A stretch of DNA of 25,023 nucleotides from JBMOPD01 sp049323615 (GTDB lineage Bacteria; Bacillota; Desulfotomaculia; Desulfotomaculales; Desulfocucumaceae). A program made the position numbers and the translations under genes. Shown here in pieces: positions 1 to 6,810 of the stretch. The notes beneath the pieces are model-generated. The model ran no database searches, was not told where the DNA came from, and was given only the letters and a program-made list of their open reading frames with translations. Location: positions 1 to 25,023 of the forward strand of contig JBMOPD010000090.1 in the NCBI GenBank assembly GCA_049323615.1, read 5' to 3'. How positions within the stretch are numbered: position 1 is the first letter of the stretch; every line of letters begins with the position of its first letter.

Positions 1-2
1 GG

Positions 3-221
3 GAGAAGGCATCAATCGAGCGATATTACCGGAGACTGTTACAGTCTCTTGCGAATGAGCCGGAACGGATGACGATTTGGACGCCGGATGCGGCCAAAAG
101 CCCGAGAGCCGCATGGACGCGGCGTTCAAGGGCGGTCGGCTTTCCGTCGGCAAAGAGCTATAGAGACTGTTCAGTCGCAGGTCGAGTTCGCGAGTGCGAT
201 GTCTTCTCCAATGCGCCATAA
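3..221 (+). CDS. unrecognised partial reading frame at the window edge
   Basis: Frame 3 is open from the first bases to a TAA at 219-221, giving about 72 residues with no visible start, so any gene begins outside the window. The product is rich in Arg and Ser and I recognise no family. The DNA contains a perfect inverted repeat, GAGACTGT-T-ACAGTCTC at 32-48, and a partial second copy (GAGACTGTTCAGTC) at 163-176. GC content and codon use look different from the neighbouring lytR-type gene, towards whose 3' end this frame reads. It could be a decayed mobile-element or transposase end, or simply non-coding; I cannot tell which. Confidence 0.2.
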   Translation, partial: EKASIERYYRRLLQSLANEPERMTIWTPDAAKSPRAAWTRRSRAVGFPSAKSYRDCSVAGRVRECDVFSNAP

Positions 222-231
222 AGCTATTATG

Positions 232-1020
232 CTAAAACCCCAGTATCTTTCTCAGCTTTTTGGCCTGGGCCCGGCTGACCGGCACCTCGCTGTTTTCCTT
301 GTCCTCCACCACCAGGTTGTACGTGCCGTTAAAGAAGGGGACAATCTCCTTGACCTTGTGCAGGTTCACCAGATAGCAGCGGTGTGTCCTGAAGAAGATC
401 GAGGGGTTGAGCCTGGCTTCCAGTTCCTTGAGGGTAAACCTGGTAAACAGCTTATCTGAAAATGTCTTTATATAAATGTAATCCTGTTCGGTAAAGGCGT
501 AAAATATATCGGACTCGGCCACCAGAACAGTTTTCCCCTGCTTTTCCGCCGGTATCCGGTCAATTTTTATTTGTCCCTGCTGTGGAGGGGCGGGGCGCGC
601 CTCGGCCTCCTGGGGCTCCGGATAAGCTGCCGGTGATTCGGGTGCGGAAACCTCCTGGGTGACTTTTACCACCTTGTCTATGGCCTTCTTGAGCCTGCTG
701 GGTTCCACCGGCTTGAGCAGGTAATCCACGGCGTTTACCTCAAAGGCCTGGACGGCGTACTCATCATAGGCGGTAATAAAAATAACGTGAGGCTGCCTGG
801 GAAGTTCCTGGATGGCGGCTCCCAGTTCAAGCCCCGACATGCCGGGCATTGAAATGTCCAGGAACAGCACCTGGTAGTCCAGGGCTTTAATCAGCGCCAG
901 GGCTTCCTGGGCATTGGTGGCCTCCCCCACGATTTCAATATTATCAAAGCTGCTCAACGCAAAACGCAACTCCTGCCGGGCCGGATATTCATCGTCAACT
1001 ATCAGCGCCTTGAGCTTCAT
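232..1020 (-). CDS. LytTR-family response regulator
   Basis: DNA-binding response regulator of the LytR/AlgR type, 262 aa, the usual family length. Residues 1-120 form a receiver domain: acidic pocket D9-D10, phospho-acceptor D55 in LFLDISMPG, switch residues in FITAYDE and the conserved Lys in LLKPVEP. A Pro/Ala/Glu-rich linker (about 125-150) leads to a C-terminal LytTR DNA-binding domain (about 155-255) with FFRTHRCYLVN and a C-terminal PVSRAQAKKLRKIL. The start ATG (1018-1020) directly abuts the stop of the upstream kinase gene, so the two form an operon and a cognate pair. LytSR-type pairs typically sense membrane or metabolite signals (for example pyruvate) and regulate murein hydrolase or transport genes; the target here is unknown. 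No terminator is visible downstream. Confidence 0.93.
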   Translation of the reverse strand: MKLKALIVDDEYPARQELRFALSSFDNIEIVGEATNAQEALALIKALDYQVLFLDISMPGMSGLELGAAIQELPRQPHVIFITAYDEYAVQAFEVNAVDYLLKPVEPSRLKKAIDKVVKVTQEVSAPESPAAYPEPQEAEARPAPPQQGQIKIDRIPAEKQGKTVLVAESDIFYAFTEQDYIYIKTFSDKLFTRFTLKELEARLNPSIFFRTHRCYLVNLHKVKEIVPFFNGTYNLVVEDKENSEVPVSRAQAKKLRKILGF

Positions 1021-2322
1021 CTAATTTACCTCCCCGTTAGTTGGTTTACATATCAGTGGAATCCTGAAGAAAACTGAAGTTCCTTCGCCCGGTTCACTCT
1101 CAATCCGCAGTCCGTATTCCTCTCCGAACAGACCCTTTAACCTTTCATGAACGTTGGACAGACCTACCCCGTTGCCTGAACCGTAACCTAATTTCAGTAT
1201 CTTGGGGAACTTTTCGGGCGGTATGCCCACCCCGTTGTCCTTTATTTCAAATATTATTTCCTCTTCCTCCTCCAGGAAAGCCCTGATCCAGACGGTGCCC
1301 TGCCCCTGCTTGGGCAATATCCCGTGTTTAATGGCGTTTTCCACCAGGGGCTGGATGGTGAGAACCGGCACCTGGTAATCAAATAAGCTTTTATCAATAT
1401 CGCGAATAATTTTTAGTTTATCACGAAAGCGAGCCTTTTCAAGTATCAAATAGGTATTTAAATACTCATTTTCTTCCTTGATGGAATTAAAATGGCCGTG
1501 CCTCTTCAAGGCGTACCTGAAGAATGAAGCCAGCCGTATCAGGAGCCTGCGGGCAGTCTCGGGGTTGGTCCGGCTGAACATAATGATGGTATTCAGCGTA
1601 TTGAAAAGAAAGTGCGGGTTTATCTGGGCCTGCAGCGCGTCCAGCTCAGCCTTGGTAACAAGCTGGGCCTGCCTGTCCAGTTCCGCCAGTTCCATCTGCA
1701 GCCCCAGTATCTGGGCCACACCCTCGGCAAGTTTTACGTCGGCGGGGTGCACGTCACCCTGCTTTACCTGATAAAGCTTGACCGTCCCGGCAATCTCGCC
1801 CTTGCACCTAAGCGGGGCGATCACGGCGGATTCCAGCGGGCAGTTTTCCACCGGGCAGATTAAGCCATAACGGTTTTTTACCACCATCAGCTCACCGGTG
1901 CTGATTACCGTTTTAGTGGCGTCGGTCAAAATGGGAAAACCCGGCTTGTGGTGGTCCGATCCGGCGCCTATATAGGCCAACACTTTTTCCCGGTCGGTTA
2001 TGGCCACGGCCGCCACATCGGCGATGGATTTAATAATTTCCACGGTCTTGGCGGCGGTGTCTTCATTTAAACCCCGCCGCAGGTAGGGGAGCGTTTCATT
2101 GGCGATGCGCAGGGTGGGATCAAGGGGGTGATCCTCCAGGGCGCACATCTTTCCGCCTTTTTGCAAGTATCTAATTAAATAAAATGTCGTTATTCCGCCG
2201 GTTGCCAGCATCACCAAACCCGCCATCCAGCCGGGCAGGCCGGGGATAAAAAACAGGGTAAAGGCCATTAGATTGAAGGGCAGCCACCTCAGGGCGGCAT
2301 CCCTGATTAAAATCGCATCCAC
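1021..2322 (-). CDS. LytS-like sensor histidine kinase with GAF domain
   Basis: Membrane sensor kinase, 433 aa, partner of the adjacent LytTR regulator. Two short hydrophobic segments (about residues 13-29 and 31-50) replace the longer 5TM-LYT module of classical LytS. A GAF-like region follows (about 75-205) with a CPVENCP motif that could bind a ligand or metal. The His_kinase domain carries the phospho-accepting H237 in QAQINPHFLFN. The ATPase domain has the N-box LVENAIKHG (N329 region), G1 DNGVGIP and G2 GNGVGLSN. The ATG at 2320-2322 has GGAG about 7 nt upstream on the minus strand. A perfect 10-bp palindrome (ACGATATCGT, 2366-2375) lies about 45 bp upstream and might be an operator. 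The short membrane anchor suggests a cytoplasmic signal sensed by the GAF domain (inference). Confidence 0.92.
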   Translation of the reverse strand: MDAILIRDAALRWLPFNLMAFTLFFIPGLPGWMAGLVMLATGGITTFYLIRYLQKGGKMCALEDHPLDPTLRIANETLPYLRRGLNEDTAAKTVEIIKSIADVAAVAITDREKVLAYIGAGSDHHKPGFPILTDATKTVISTGELMVVKNRYGLICPVENCPLESAVIAPLRCKGEIAGTVKLYQVKQGDVHPADVKLAEGVAQILGLQMELAELDRQAQLVTKAELDALQAQINPHFLFNTLNTIIMFSRTNPETARRLLIRLASFFRYALKRHGHFNSIKEENEYLNTYLILEKARFRDKLKIIRDIDKSLFDYQVPVLTIQPLVENAIKHGILPKQGQGTVWIRAFLEEEEEIIFEIKDNGVGIPPEKFPKILKLGYGSGNGVGLSNVHERLKGLFGEEYGLRIESEPGEGTSVFFRIPLICKPTNGEVN

Positions 2323-2742
2323 ATTAAAACACTCCAGTCGTCCATTAACACACCGGTATCAGCCAACGATATCGTGCCAAAAAATTCAGAACAATGCCAT
2401 AAATATTCGACAAAATGTGCTTTATTCCTCCTGTTATATCATCTGAGGTTATATTCTGATCACAACCATTAATTCTCTCAAGCTATAAAACTCTGCATAA
2501 CTGCTTCCCCGGCTTTATTTTACCAAATACCGGCCATGAAAACCATGGCTATATTCTACCGGTGTTTTTATGATTGTGAACGAAAATACATGATCCATAG
2601 GGTCCGGGAATAGTAATCAAACAAAGGCATGTGATATTTTTCATTTTTGTCCCTAAACGACCTTATTGGGAGTTTGCACATATAATCACAAGATGTTAGT
2701 ATAATTTTAAATATAATATCTTTCACAAGGGGGCTGGGAAGT
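2323..2742. other. AT-rich divergent intergenic region
   Basis: This is the regulatory region between the leftward lytS-type gene and the rightward small gene at 2743. It contains the palindrome ACGATATCGT (2366-2375) close to the lytS start. A TTGCAC (2674-2679) and a TATAAT (2700-2705) resemble promoter elements facing the small gene, but their 20-bp spacing is too long for a confident sigma-A call. I see no RNA gene or coding sequence I would support here. Confidence 0.4.
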
Positions 2743-2982
2743 ATGGCAGAAATAATTGATTTCGATTGTCTGAAGTATTCATACAAGCTGATTGAAAAAT
2801 CCTGCAACTGCCTGCTTTTGGTAGGTTCCCGGAAAGCGGTAACGGAAAGAAGAAAAAACCTCATCGCTTCAGGAATGGACCCCTTCAAACTGGCCGTTGT
2901 CAAAACCAGCAAAGAGCAGAAAAATGAGTATCATAAATCCAAGAACTCAATGGTGTTCATGACCCTTGAAAACTGGCGTTAA
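2743..2982 (+). CDS. small protein of unknown function, 79 aa
   Basis: A short, soluble-looking protein of 79 residues, rich in Lys, Ser and Asn, with no membrane segment and two adjacent Cys-containing stretches (FDCLKYS and SCNCLLL). I do not recognise the family. The gene looks real because AAGGGGG followed by GGGAAG lies just upstream of the ATG, an AT-rich promoter-like region precedes it and a strong hairpin terminator pair follows within 30 bp (3009-3051). The overlapping antisense frame on the minus strand (2568-2912) has no ribosome binding site and is rejected. The gene is monocistronic, lying between the lytS-type promoter region and a convergent MBL hydrolase gene, so context gives no functional clue. 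Confidence 0.6.
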   Translation: MAEIIDFDCLKYSYKLIEKSCNCLLLVGSRKAVTERRKNLIASGMDPFKLAVVKTSKEQKNEYHKSKNSMVFMTLENWR

Positions 2983-3008
2983 TTAAACAGCTCACAAACA
3001 AAAATAAA

Positions 3009-3051
3009 GCCCGTCACGGGCATTTAAAAAAGTCGCCTGCCGGCGATTTTT
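3009..3051. terminator. tandem bidirectional rho-independent terminator
   Basis: There are two consecutive hairpins: GCCCG-TCA-CGGGC (3009-3021) and TCGCC-TGCC-GGCGA (3033-3046). The second is followed by TTTTT (3047-3051) on the plus strand and preceded by an A-run that becomes a T-tract on the minus strand. They lie between convergent genes, ending the small gene at 2743 rightward and the MBL hydrolase gene at 3076 leftward. Confidence 0.8.
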
Positions 3052-3075
3052 GATTTTTCTCACCTTATTTGAAAA

Positions 3076-4038
3076 TCATGCAACTTTCCTGTACATAACA
3101 ATTCCGCCTTCCTGGCGGGAAGCAACCTTTGACCTGCTCTCCAGGTAGGCCAGATGCGCCAGGGTTTCCATCAACGCGAAGCGGATCTCGTGGAGAGTCA
3201 GGTCGGTACCGAATAGCTTGACGCATATCTGGTATGCACTGGCTCCATTTCCGGTCATTTCTTCTATCCGGGCCAGCCTTTCCCGGTGATGCGCCAGCAA
3301 CTCGTCCACTCTCCCGGAACAGTTTGTAAAATACGGCCCGTGGGCGGGGAGTACCAGTTTTACCGGCATTTCGCCTGTTTTTTCCAGGGAATTCATAAAG
3401 AGCTCAAGGGGATTGGGATGTGAAGTGGGCCACAGGCTGACGTTTGAGGATATTTTGGGAAGCAGGTGGTCCCCGGAAATCAGTATTCCTTCATCCTCAT
3501 TAAAAAAGCTGATGTGGCCGTCGGAATGTCCCGGGGTATGTATGACTTCAAACAATCTACCGCTCAACTCAATCTTCTCCCCCTCCGGGAGGAGGGAGAT
3601 GGTTGGATGGGGCTGGATAGCTTTCCATATTTCAACCATAGAGTCCAACACATCAGAAATAAGGCTTGGGGGCATGCCATTTTCCTTGAACAACTCACCC
3701 ACCACGGGTACAATGGTGCGTCCCTTCTTCCAAATCTGCTCGACATTGATGCTTTCGGTCCGGTTCATGTATACAGGCGCCCCGGTCAATACCTGCAGCC
3801 ATCCGGAAGCCCCGTAATGATCGGGGTGCAGGTGAGTTAAATAAATCCCTTCTATATCGCTGTATTTCAGACCCAGGTCTTTAAAAGTCTTTTCCCATAT
3901 ACCGGTTGAAGGTGGATAATTCAGGCCGGCATCGATGATGGACCACCCGTTTTTACCCTTCAGAAGATAACAGTTCACATGATCCAGTCTAAATGGAAGC
4001 GGCAGCTTTACTAAAAAAATATTGGGGACCACTTCCAT
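3076..4038 (-). CDS. MBL-fold metallo-hydrolase (glyoxalase II-like)
   Basis: Metallo-beta-lactamase-fold hydrolase, 320 aa from the chosen start. The metal site is complete: H69-x-H71-x-D73-H74 (THLHPDHYG), H171 in TPGHSDGH, D190 in ISGDHLL and H233 in LPAHGP, a dinuclear zinc pattern of the glyoxalase II/RNase Z-like branch. A C-terminal winged-helix-like region (about 250-320) with LAHHRERLARIEEM is usual in this hydrolase subfamily. The substrate cannot be deduced. Three ATG codons stand in tandem (4044, 4041, 4038). The AGGGGG ribosome binding site lies 7 nt before the third and only 1 nt before the first, so 4038 is preferred; a longer frame to 4098 is open but lacks a binding site. The gene stands alone and converges on the terminator at 3009-3051. 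Confidence 0.9.
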   Translation of the reverse strand: MEVVPNIFLVKLPLPFRLDHVNCYLLKGKNGWSIIDAGLNYPPSTGIWEKTFKDLGLKYSDIEGIYLTHLHPDHYGASGWLQVLTGAPVYMNRTESINVEQIWKKGRTIVPVVGELFKENGMPPSLISDVLDSMVEIWKAIQPHPTISLLPEGEKIELSGRLFEVIHTPGHSDGHISFFNEDEGILISGDHLLPKISSNVSLWPTSHPNPLELFMNSLEKTGEMPVKLVLPAHGPYFTNCSGRVDELLAHHRERLARIEEMTGNGASAYQICVKLFGTDLTLHEIRFALMETLAHLAYLESRSKVASRQEGGIVMYRKVA

Positions 4039-4173
4039 CATCATACCCCCTGCCTTTTTTATTAAAAGCCCCTGCTTCTTTATTCCACAACTCCTCAAAA
4101 TATCCTTCCATGTTTTTACTTGCTAAATATGTCATTTTATGTTATTTAAAACCGGGGCCAGGGGTTCTGATTT

Positions 4174-4199
4174 AAGAAAAAAGCACCCCAAGGTGCTTT
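4174..4199 (-). terminator. rho-independent terminator of the CBS gene
   Basis: A perfect 8-bp stem, AAAGCACC-CCAA-GGTGCTTT (4180-4199), continues on the minus strand into TTTTTTCTT. It lies 30 bp beyond the stop of the CBS protein gene and defines that gene as a monocistronic unit. Confidence 0.85.
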
Positions 4200-4228
4200 A
4201 GAAATGTTTTTTTGCCGGTAAATCAGGA

Positions 4229-4777
4229 TCAGGAAATTAAATTGACCATCTCGTCGAAAAGGTCGCAGGCCCTGATAATTCCCACCAGCCTGTCATTCTC
4301 CATAACGGGTATCATATCCCTTTTTTCCCTGTAAAATTTGAAAACTGCCTCTTCCAAAGTGCTTTCTGCACTGAGAGTAGTGGTAATCGGCTCCACTATA
4401 TTACGAACCGGTTTTTCAGCCACCTCCGAGCACAGTCTGGTAAACAGTCCCTTCATAAATACGGGCTCAACCCAGTTGGTGACATTCCACCCCCGGTACC
4501 AGTCGTCGCGGAGGTTTGGCGGCTGTACCGAGGCAAAAAGTTCGGGAACACTCACAAAACCGATCAGGGATTTGTTCTCAAACACCAGTAAATAGTTTGT
4601 GCCCGGATTCAAACTTTGGGCCGACACAGAATTTTTCAGGATATAAACGGCGTTTCGCAGGCTGGTGTCGGCCGATACCGAAGAAAATGTTTCCAGGGGC
4701 TTCATAATATCCTTTACAGTTTTTTCTTCACTAATATATTCCGCAATGGGTTTTATTGGTTTGACAGGTAATCCCAT
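4229..4777 (-). CDS. twin CBS-domain protein
   Basis: Cytoplasmic 182-residue protein made of two CBS domains. CBS1 is about residues 20-90 (VKDIMKPLETFSSVSADTSL) and is followed by a Trp-rich insert (DDWYRGWNVTNWVEPVF). CBS2 is about 120-180 (VRNIVEPITTTLSAESTL ending LVGIIRACDLFDEM). Such pairs bind adenine nucleotides and act as energy or ligand sensors; no catalytic or ACT domain is attached, so it is not a standard AcuB. A GGGGG-type ribosome binding site precedes the ATG. The gene has its own terminator (4174-4199) and a sigma-54-type promoter about 40 bp upstream of the start codon (4816-4831), so its expression is probably controlled by an enhancer-binding activator. Its target is unknown. 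Confidence 0.85.
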   Translation of the reverse strand: MGLPVKPIKPIAEYISEEKTVKDIMKPLETFSSVSADTSLRNAVYILKNSVSAQSLNPGTNYLLVFENKSLIGFVSVPELFASVQPPNLRDDWYRGWNVTNWVEPVFMKGLFTRLCSEVAEKPVRNIVEPITTTLSAESTLEEAVFKFYREKRDMIPVMENDRLVGIIRACDLFDEMVNLIS

Positions 4778-4815
4778 CGCCTTTTCCCCCTTATTTTATG
4801 TTTGCTATTAAATTA

Positions 4816-4831
4816 AGCACATTTCGTGCCA
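4816..4831 (-). promoter_or_regulatory. sigma-54 (-24/-12) promoter for the CBS gene
   Basis: On the minus strand the sequence reads TGGCACGAAATGTGCT. It matches the consensus TGGCACG-N4-TTGCW at every defined position except the first T of TTGC (here G). The invariant GG and GC are exactly 10 nt apart. Transcription would begin near 4805, leaving a leader of about 28 nt with the ribosome binding site. It is the only correctly spaced match I found in the intergenic regions of the window. Confidence 0.7.
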
Positions 4832-4977
4832 CAGCATATCATTTCTAACAATAAAATTAATTTTTTTCTTAAAGCTATTTTTCTTTGCCCTGCCTGACCT
4901 TCAGGGGGATTGTGATATCTTTTACATACTCTGTGCCTGCACACACCGGCCATGTGACATTATATTTTTGTTTGAAA

Positions 4978-5004
4978 TTATACAACTGTATGCTTTTATA
5001 CAAC
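4978..5004. repeat. direct repeat pair TTATACAAC, possible activator site
   Basis: TTATACAAC occurs at 4978-4986 and again at 4996-5004, an 18-bp period. The pair lies 150-170 bp upstream of the sigma-54-type promoter at 4816-4831, which is the usual range for an enhancer-binding protein site. That role is inferred from position only. Confidence 0.4.
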
Positions 5005-5380
5005 CACCCAAAGTATATATCATGATTATTGCCTGTTTGTTAAGTTAACTCACGAATTGTAGACGTAAATCCCACTTAATGTTCCGCCGGATGCTCCCGT
5101 AAATAATTACAAAAAGTGGCAATACAAATTCCGAAATCCAGGCAATTATTTGCCACTACACTTTTTCCCGGATTTTAAAAATTTTTTCCAGACATATTGA
5201 ATCCAGACCGGAGCTTGTGATATTATATACAAAACAAATCTATTATTTGTCATCCATCCTTGAAAACCGTGCCTTGTCAGCTTCAACCAGGTATTTTTTT
5301 CAGCGTCATACGCTCTTGTTTTCACATTCACTAGAATATACTCTCCACTTTACAAAAAAATACTCTCGGGGAGGTGTTAA

Positions 5381-5405
5381 CAGGAGAAAGGGAAGTCCGC
5401 GCCGG
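5381..5405 (+). repeat. leader motif, copy 1
   Basis: The 25-nt element begins CAGGAGAAAGGGAAGTCCGC and ends GCCGG. It matches copy 2 at 5790-5814 at 22 of 25 positions, with the differing bases being transitions. It ends 34 nt upstream of the ATG of the 61-residue membrane protein. It is probably a cis-acting RNA or DNA signal; no known riboswitch class is evident. Confidence 0.6.
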
Positions 5406-5439
5406 TAAAGAATTCATGAATGGAAGGAGGTTGTTAAAA

Positions 5440-5625
5440 ATGATCAGAAAATTTTTAGAAAAAAACCTTCAAGAGCCATTCTTCCTGGCAGAAATGTATA
5501 AGGCACAGGTAAGCGTGGCCGGGGGGGCCGAAAGCAACCTCGGAACAATTAAGGCCATGGAGCTCTTTGGCGCCGTATACATGACCTTTTGCATGTACTG
5601 GTTTGCCAGATATATTATCGGATAA
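5440..5625 (+). CDS. small single-pass membrane protein, 61 aa
   Basis: A 61-residue protein with a charged N-terminus (MIRKFLEKNLQEPFF), a short Gly/Ser-rich centre (VSVAGGAESN) and one C-terminal hydrophobic segment (about residues 40-60, MELFGAVYMTFCMYWFARYI). It is probably a single-span inner-membrane protein with the N-terminus in the cytoplasm. The start at 5440 is chosen because AAGGAGG (5424-5430) lies 9 nt upstream. The frame stays open upstream to a GTG at 5374, but that codon sits inside a purine-rich ribosome-binding-like stretch. I do not recognise the family. The gene precedes a TSUP transporter on the same strand and both are preceded by the same leader motif, so it may be an accessory subunit of the transporter (inference). 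Confidence 0.65.
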   Translation: MIRKFLEKNLQEPFFLAEMYKAQVSVAGGAESNLGTIKAMELFGAVYMTFCMYWFARYIIG

Positions 5626-5668
5626 CATGTGAAATATTAAATATTAAAATGTGCTATAGATAACTATT

Positions 5669-5726
5669 CCCGGTGTCGGGGGCCGCTTTTCACAGCCAAA
5701 CCCGGGTGTTCTTTTTAACGGCCCCC
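5669..5726 (+). promoter_or_regulatory. overlapping GC-rich stems, possible attenuator
   Basis: Two pairings overlap. CCCGG (5669-5673) can pair with CCGGG (5702-5706), which is followed by TGTTCTTTTT, a terminator-like arrangement. GGGGGCCG (5678-5685) can pair with CGGCCCCC (5719-5726). As drawn they interleave, so they would form either alternative states or a pseudoknot. The structure sits between the 61-aa gene and the TSUP gene, where it could end or attenuate transcription. Confidence 0.45.
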
Positions 5727-5789
5727 AACCCTCTGTTAATTAGCTTTATATTTAAATAACTGAATTTTAAAGTAAACCTGCACCGCATC

Positions 5790-5814
5790 CAGGAGGAAGG
5801 GAAGTCCGCGTTGG
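5790..5814 (+). repeat. leader motif, copy 2
   Basis: The element begins CAGGAGGAAGGGAAGTCCGC and ends GTTGG; it is the second copy of the element at 5381-5405, 409 bp away. It ends 36 nt before the preferred GTG start of the TSUP transporter gene (21 nt before the alternative ATG), a position similar to copy 1 relative to its gene. Confidence 0.6.
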
Positions 5815-5850
5815 CGGCACAGGAAAATTTTTTGTATGGGGGTGACCCCT

Positions 5851-6810
5851 GTGTCCTATTTACCCCTGGCGGATATTAGTATAAACCTTACAACCATATT
5901 CACCATCGGACTAATGGTCGGAATCCTGGGAGGCGTTTTCGGAACGCTGGCAAACTTGCTTGTTGTGCCCGTCCTGAGCATTTTCGGCCTGCCTCTGCCC
6001 ATATCTGCAGGCGCCAATGTGGGGCAAAGCTTTGGCCGAACCTCCCTTTCCATATTTACTGTCGGCCCGGATCCGCTGGCCTTTCGCAGGGTGGGTATTG
6101 TCAGCGGGATTATCGGGCTGCCCGGCGTTTTTCTCGGGGTTAAGCTTAATCTGCTGTTAATGGGCACCGGTACGGGAAACACTGTTATTTACCTTTGTTA
6201 CATAGCCCTGCTGCTGTCGGCTGCGGTGGTTATATTCCGTCAGTGGCATTATTTCAACCGGAACGATTACTACGATGACGCCCCTTTCCCGCCATTCGGC
6301 CTTAACTGGAGATTCCCGCTGGCCATCCCCGGCGAGGCCGGTATGAAACATATTACCCTGGTGCGGATTTCGCTGGCCGGTCTTTTGCTGGGCGCCGCCA
6401 CCGGTTTTTTGGGCCTGGGCGCCGGAGTGCTGGGAATACCGCTCTTCATGTATATACTGGGCCTTCCGGCGCAAAGCGCTGCCGCCACCGATACTGTCGC
6501 CATGCTGGTTATCGGGTCCGGAACCATTTTCGGTTACGCATCTGCAGGCAGGGTGGAACTTATGGTGGTGCTGGCCCTCCTGGCCGCTGTCACACTGGGC
6601 AACCGTATTGGGTCGGTTCTTCCCGGTGAACTGAATCTCGGCCATGCCAGGCTGGCCTTCTCACTGCTGCTGGCCATTACAGCCCTTTCAGTGGCCGTCG
6701 GCCTGAACAGCGTATTTTTTTCCCACGTGATTATGTCTGTATCAGGTCTGGGCTTCTGCCTGGCCGTGGTAATCTTTTCACTGATTCAGGCTCATGTGAT
6801 GCCGAACTGA
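5851..6810 (+). CDS. TSUP (TauE/SafE) family anion transporter
   Basis: Integral membrane protein of about 319 residues with roughly eight hydrophobic segments in two homologous halves, as in the TauE/SafE (TSUP) family. The half-repeat signatures are GGVFGTLANLLVVPVLSIFG near the N-terminus and GFLGLGAGVLGIPLFMYILG after the central hydrophilic loop. Family members export or import sulfite, sulfoacetate, taurine-derived or other organic anions; the substrate cannot be read from sequence. The GTG at 5851 is preferred because GGGGGTGA (5838-5845) ends 5 nt before it; an in-frame ATG at 5836 has only a distant AGGA. The same bases can fold as GGGG-GTGA-CCCC, which would mask the ribosome binding site. 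The 3' end overlaps the convergent gene at 6792 by 19 bp. Confidence 0.88.
   Translation: MSYLPLADISINLTTIFTIGLMVGILGGVFGTLANLLVVPVLSIFGLPLPISAGANVGQSFGRTSLSIFTVGPDPLAFRRVGIVSGIIGLPGVFLGVKLNLLLMGTGTGNTVIYLCYIALLLSAAVVIFRQWHYFNRNDYYDDAPFPPFGLNWRFPLAIPGEAGMKHITLVRISLAGLLLGAATGFLGLGAGVLGIPLFMYILGLPAQSAAATDTVAMLVIGSGTIFGYASAGRVELMVVLALLAAVTLGNRIGSVLPGELNLGHARLAFSLLLAITALSVAVGLNSVFFSHVIMSVSGLGFCLAVVIFSLIQAHVMPN

Larger units (their letters stand above)
4832..5439. other. long AT-rich intergenic region with a stem structure
   Basis: About 600 bp separate the leftward CBS gene from the rightward small membrane protein gene. Besides the direct repeats at 4978-5004, it holds an inverted repeat, AAAAAGTGGCAA (5111-5122) against TTGCCACTACACTTTTT (5150-5166). 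The core is a 7-bp GTGGCAA/TTGCCAC stem with an added A5/T5 pairing. A small hairpin AGCG-TCATA-CGCT lies near 5302-5314. The leader motif at 5381-5405 ends the region. I see no convincing gene; short frames here lack ribosome binding sites. Confidence 0.4.

Noticed and set aside
2568..2912. Minus-strand 114-codon frame
   Set aside because: It has no ribosome binding site, low-quality sequence, and is antisense to the better-supported gene at 2743-2982.
4229..4777. CBS protein as AcuB
   Set aside because: It lacks the C-terminal ACT domain of AcuB and is not adjacent to acuA.
5141..5154. GGCAATTATTTGCC as a sigma-54 promoter
   Set aside because: The GG and GC are separated by 9 nt in both directions instead of the strict 10. 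The same fault rejects the TGGCAACTATACGC at 18748-18763.
5111..5166. Inverted repeat as a small RNA gene
   Set aside because: The stem has a 27-nt loop and only a modest T-tract, and I see no clear promoter, so an RNA gene cannot be supported.
5381..5405. Leader motif as RNase P RNA or T-box fragment
   Set aside because: GGGAAGTCCGCG faintly resembles the RNase P GGAAAGTCC element and the T-box GGGTGGNACCGCG, but spacing and bases differ and no other conserved part of either RNA is nearby.
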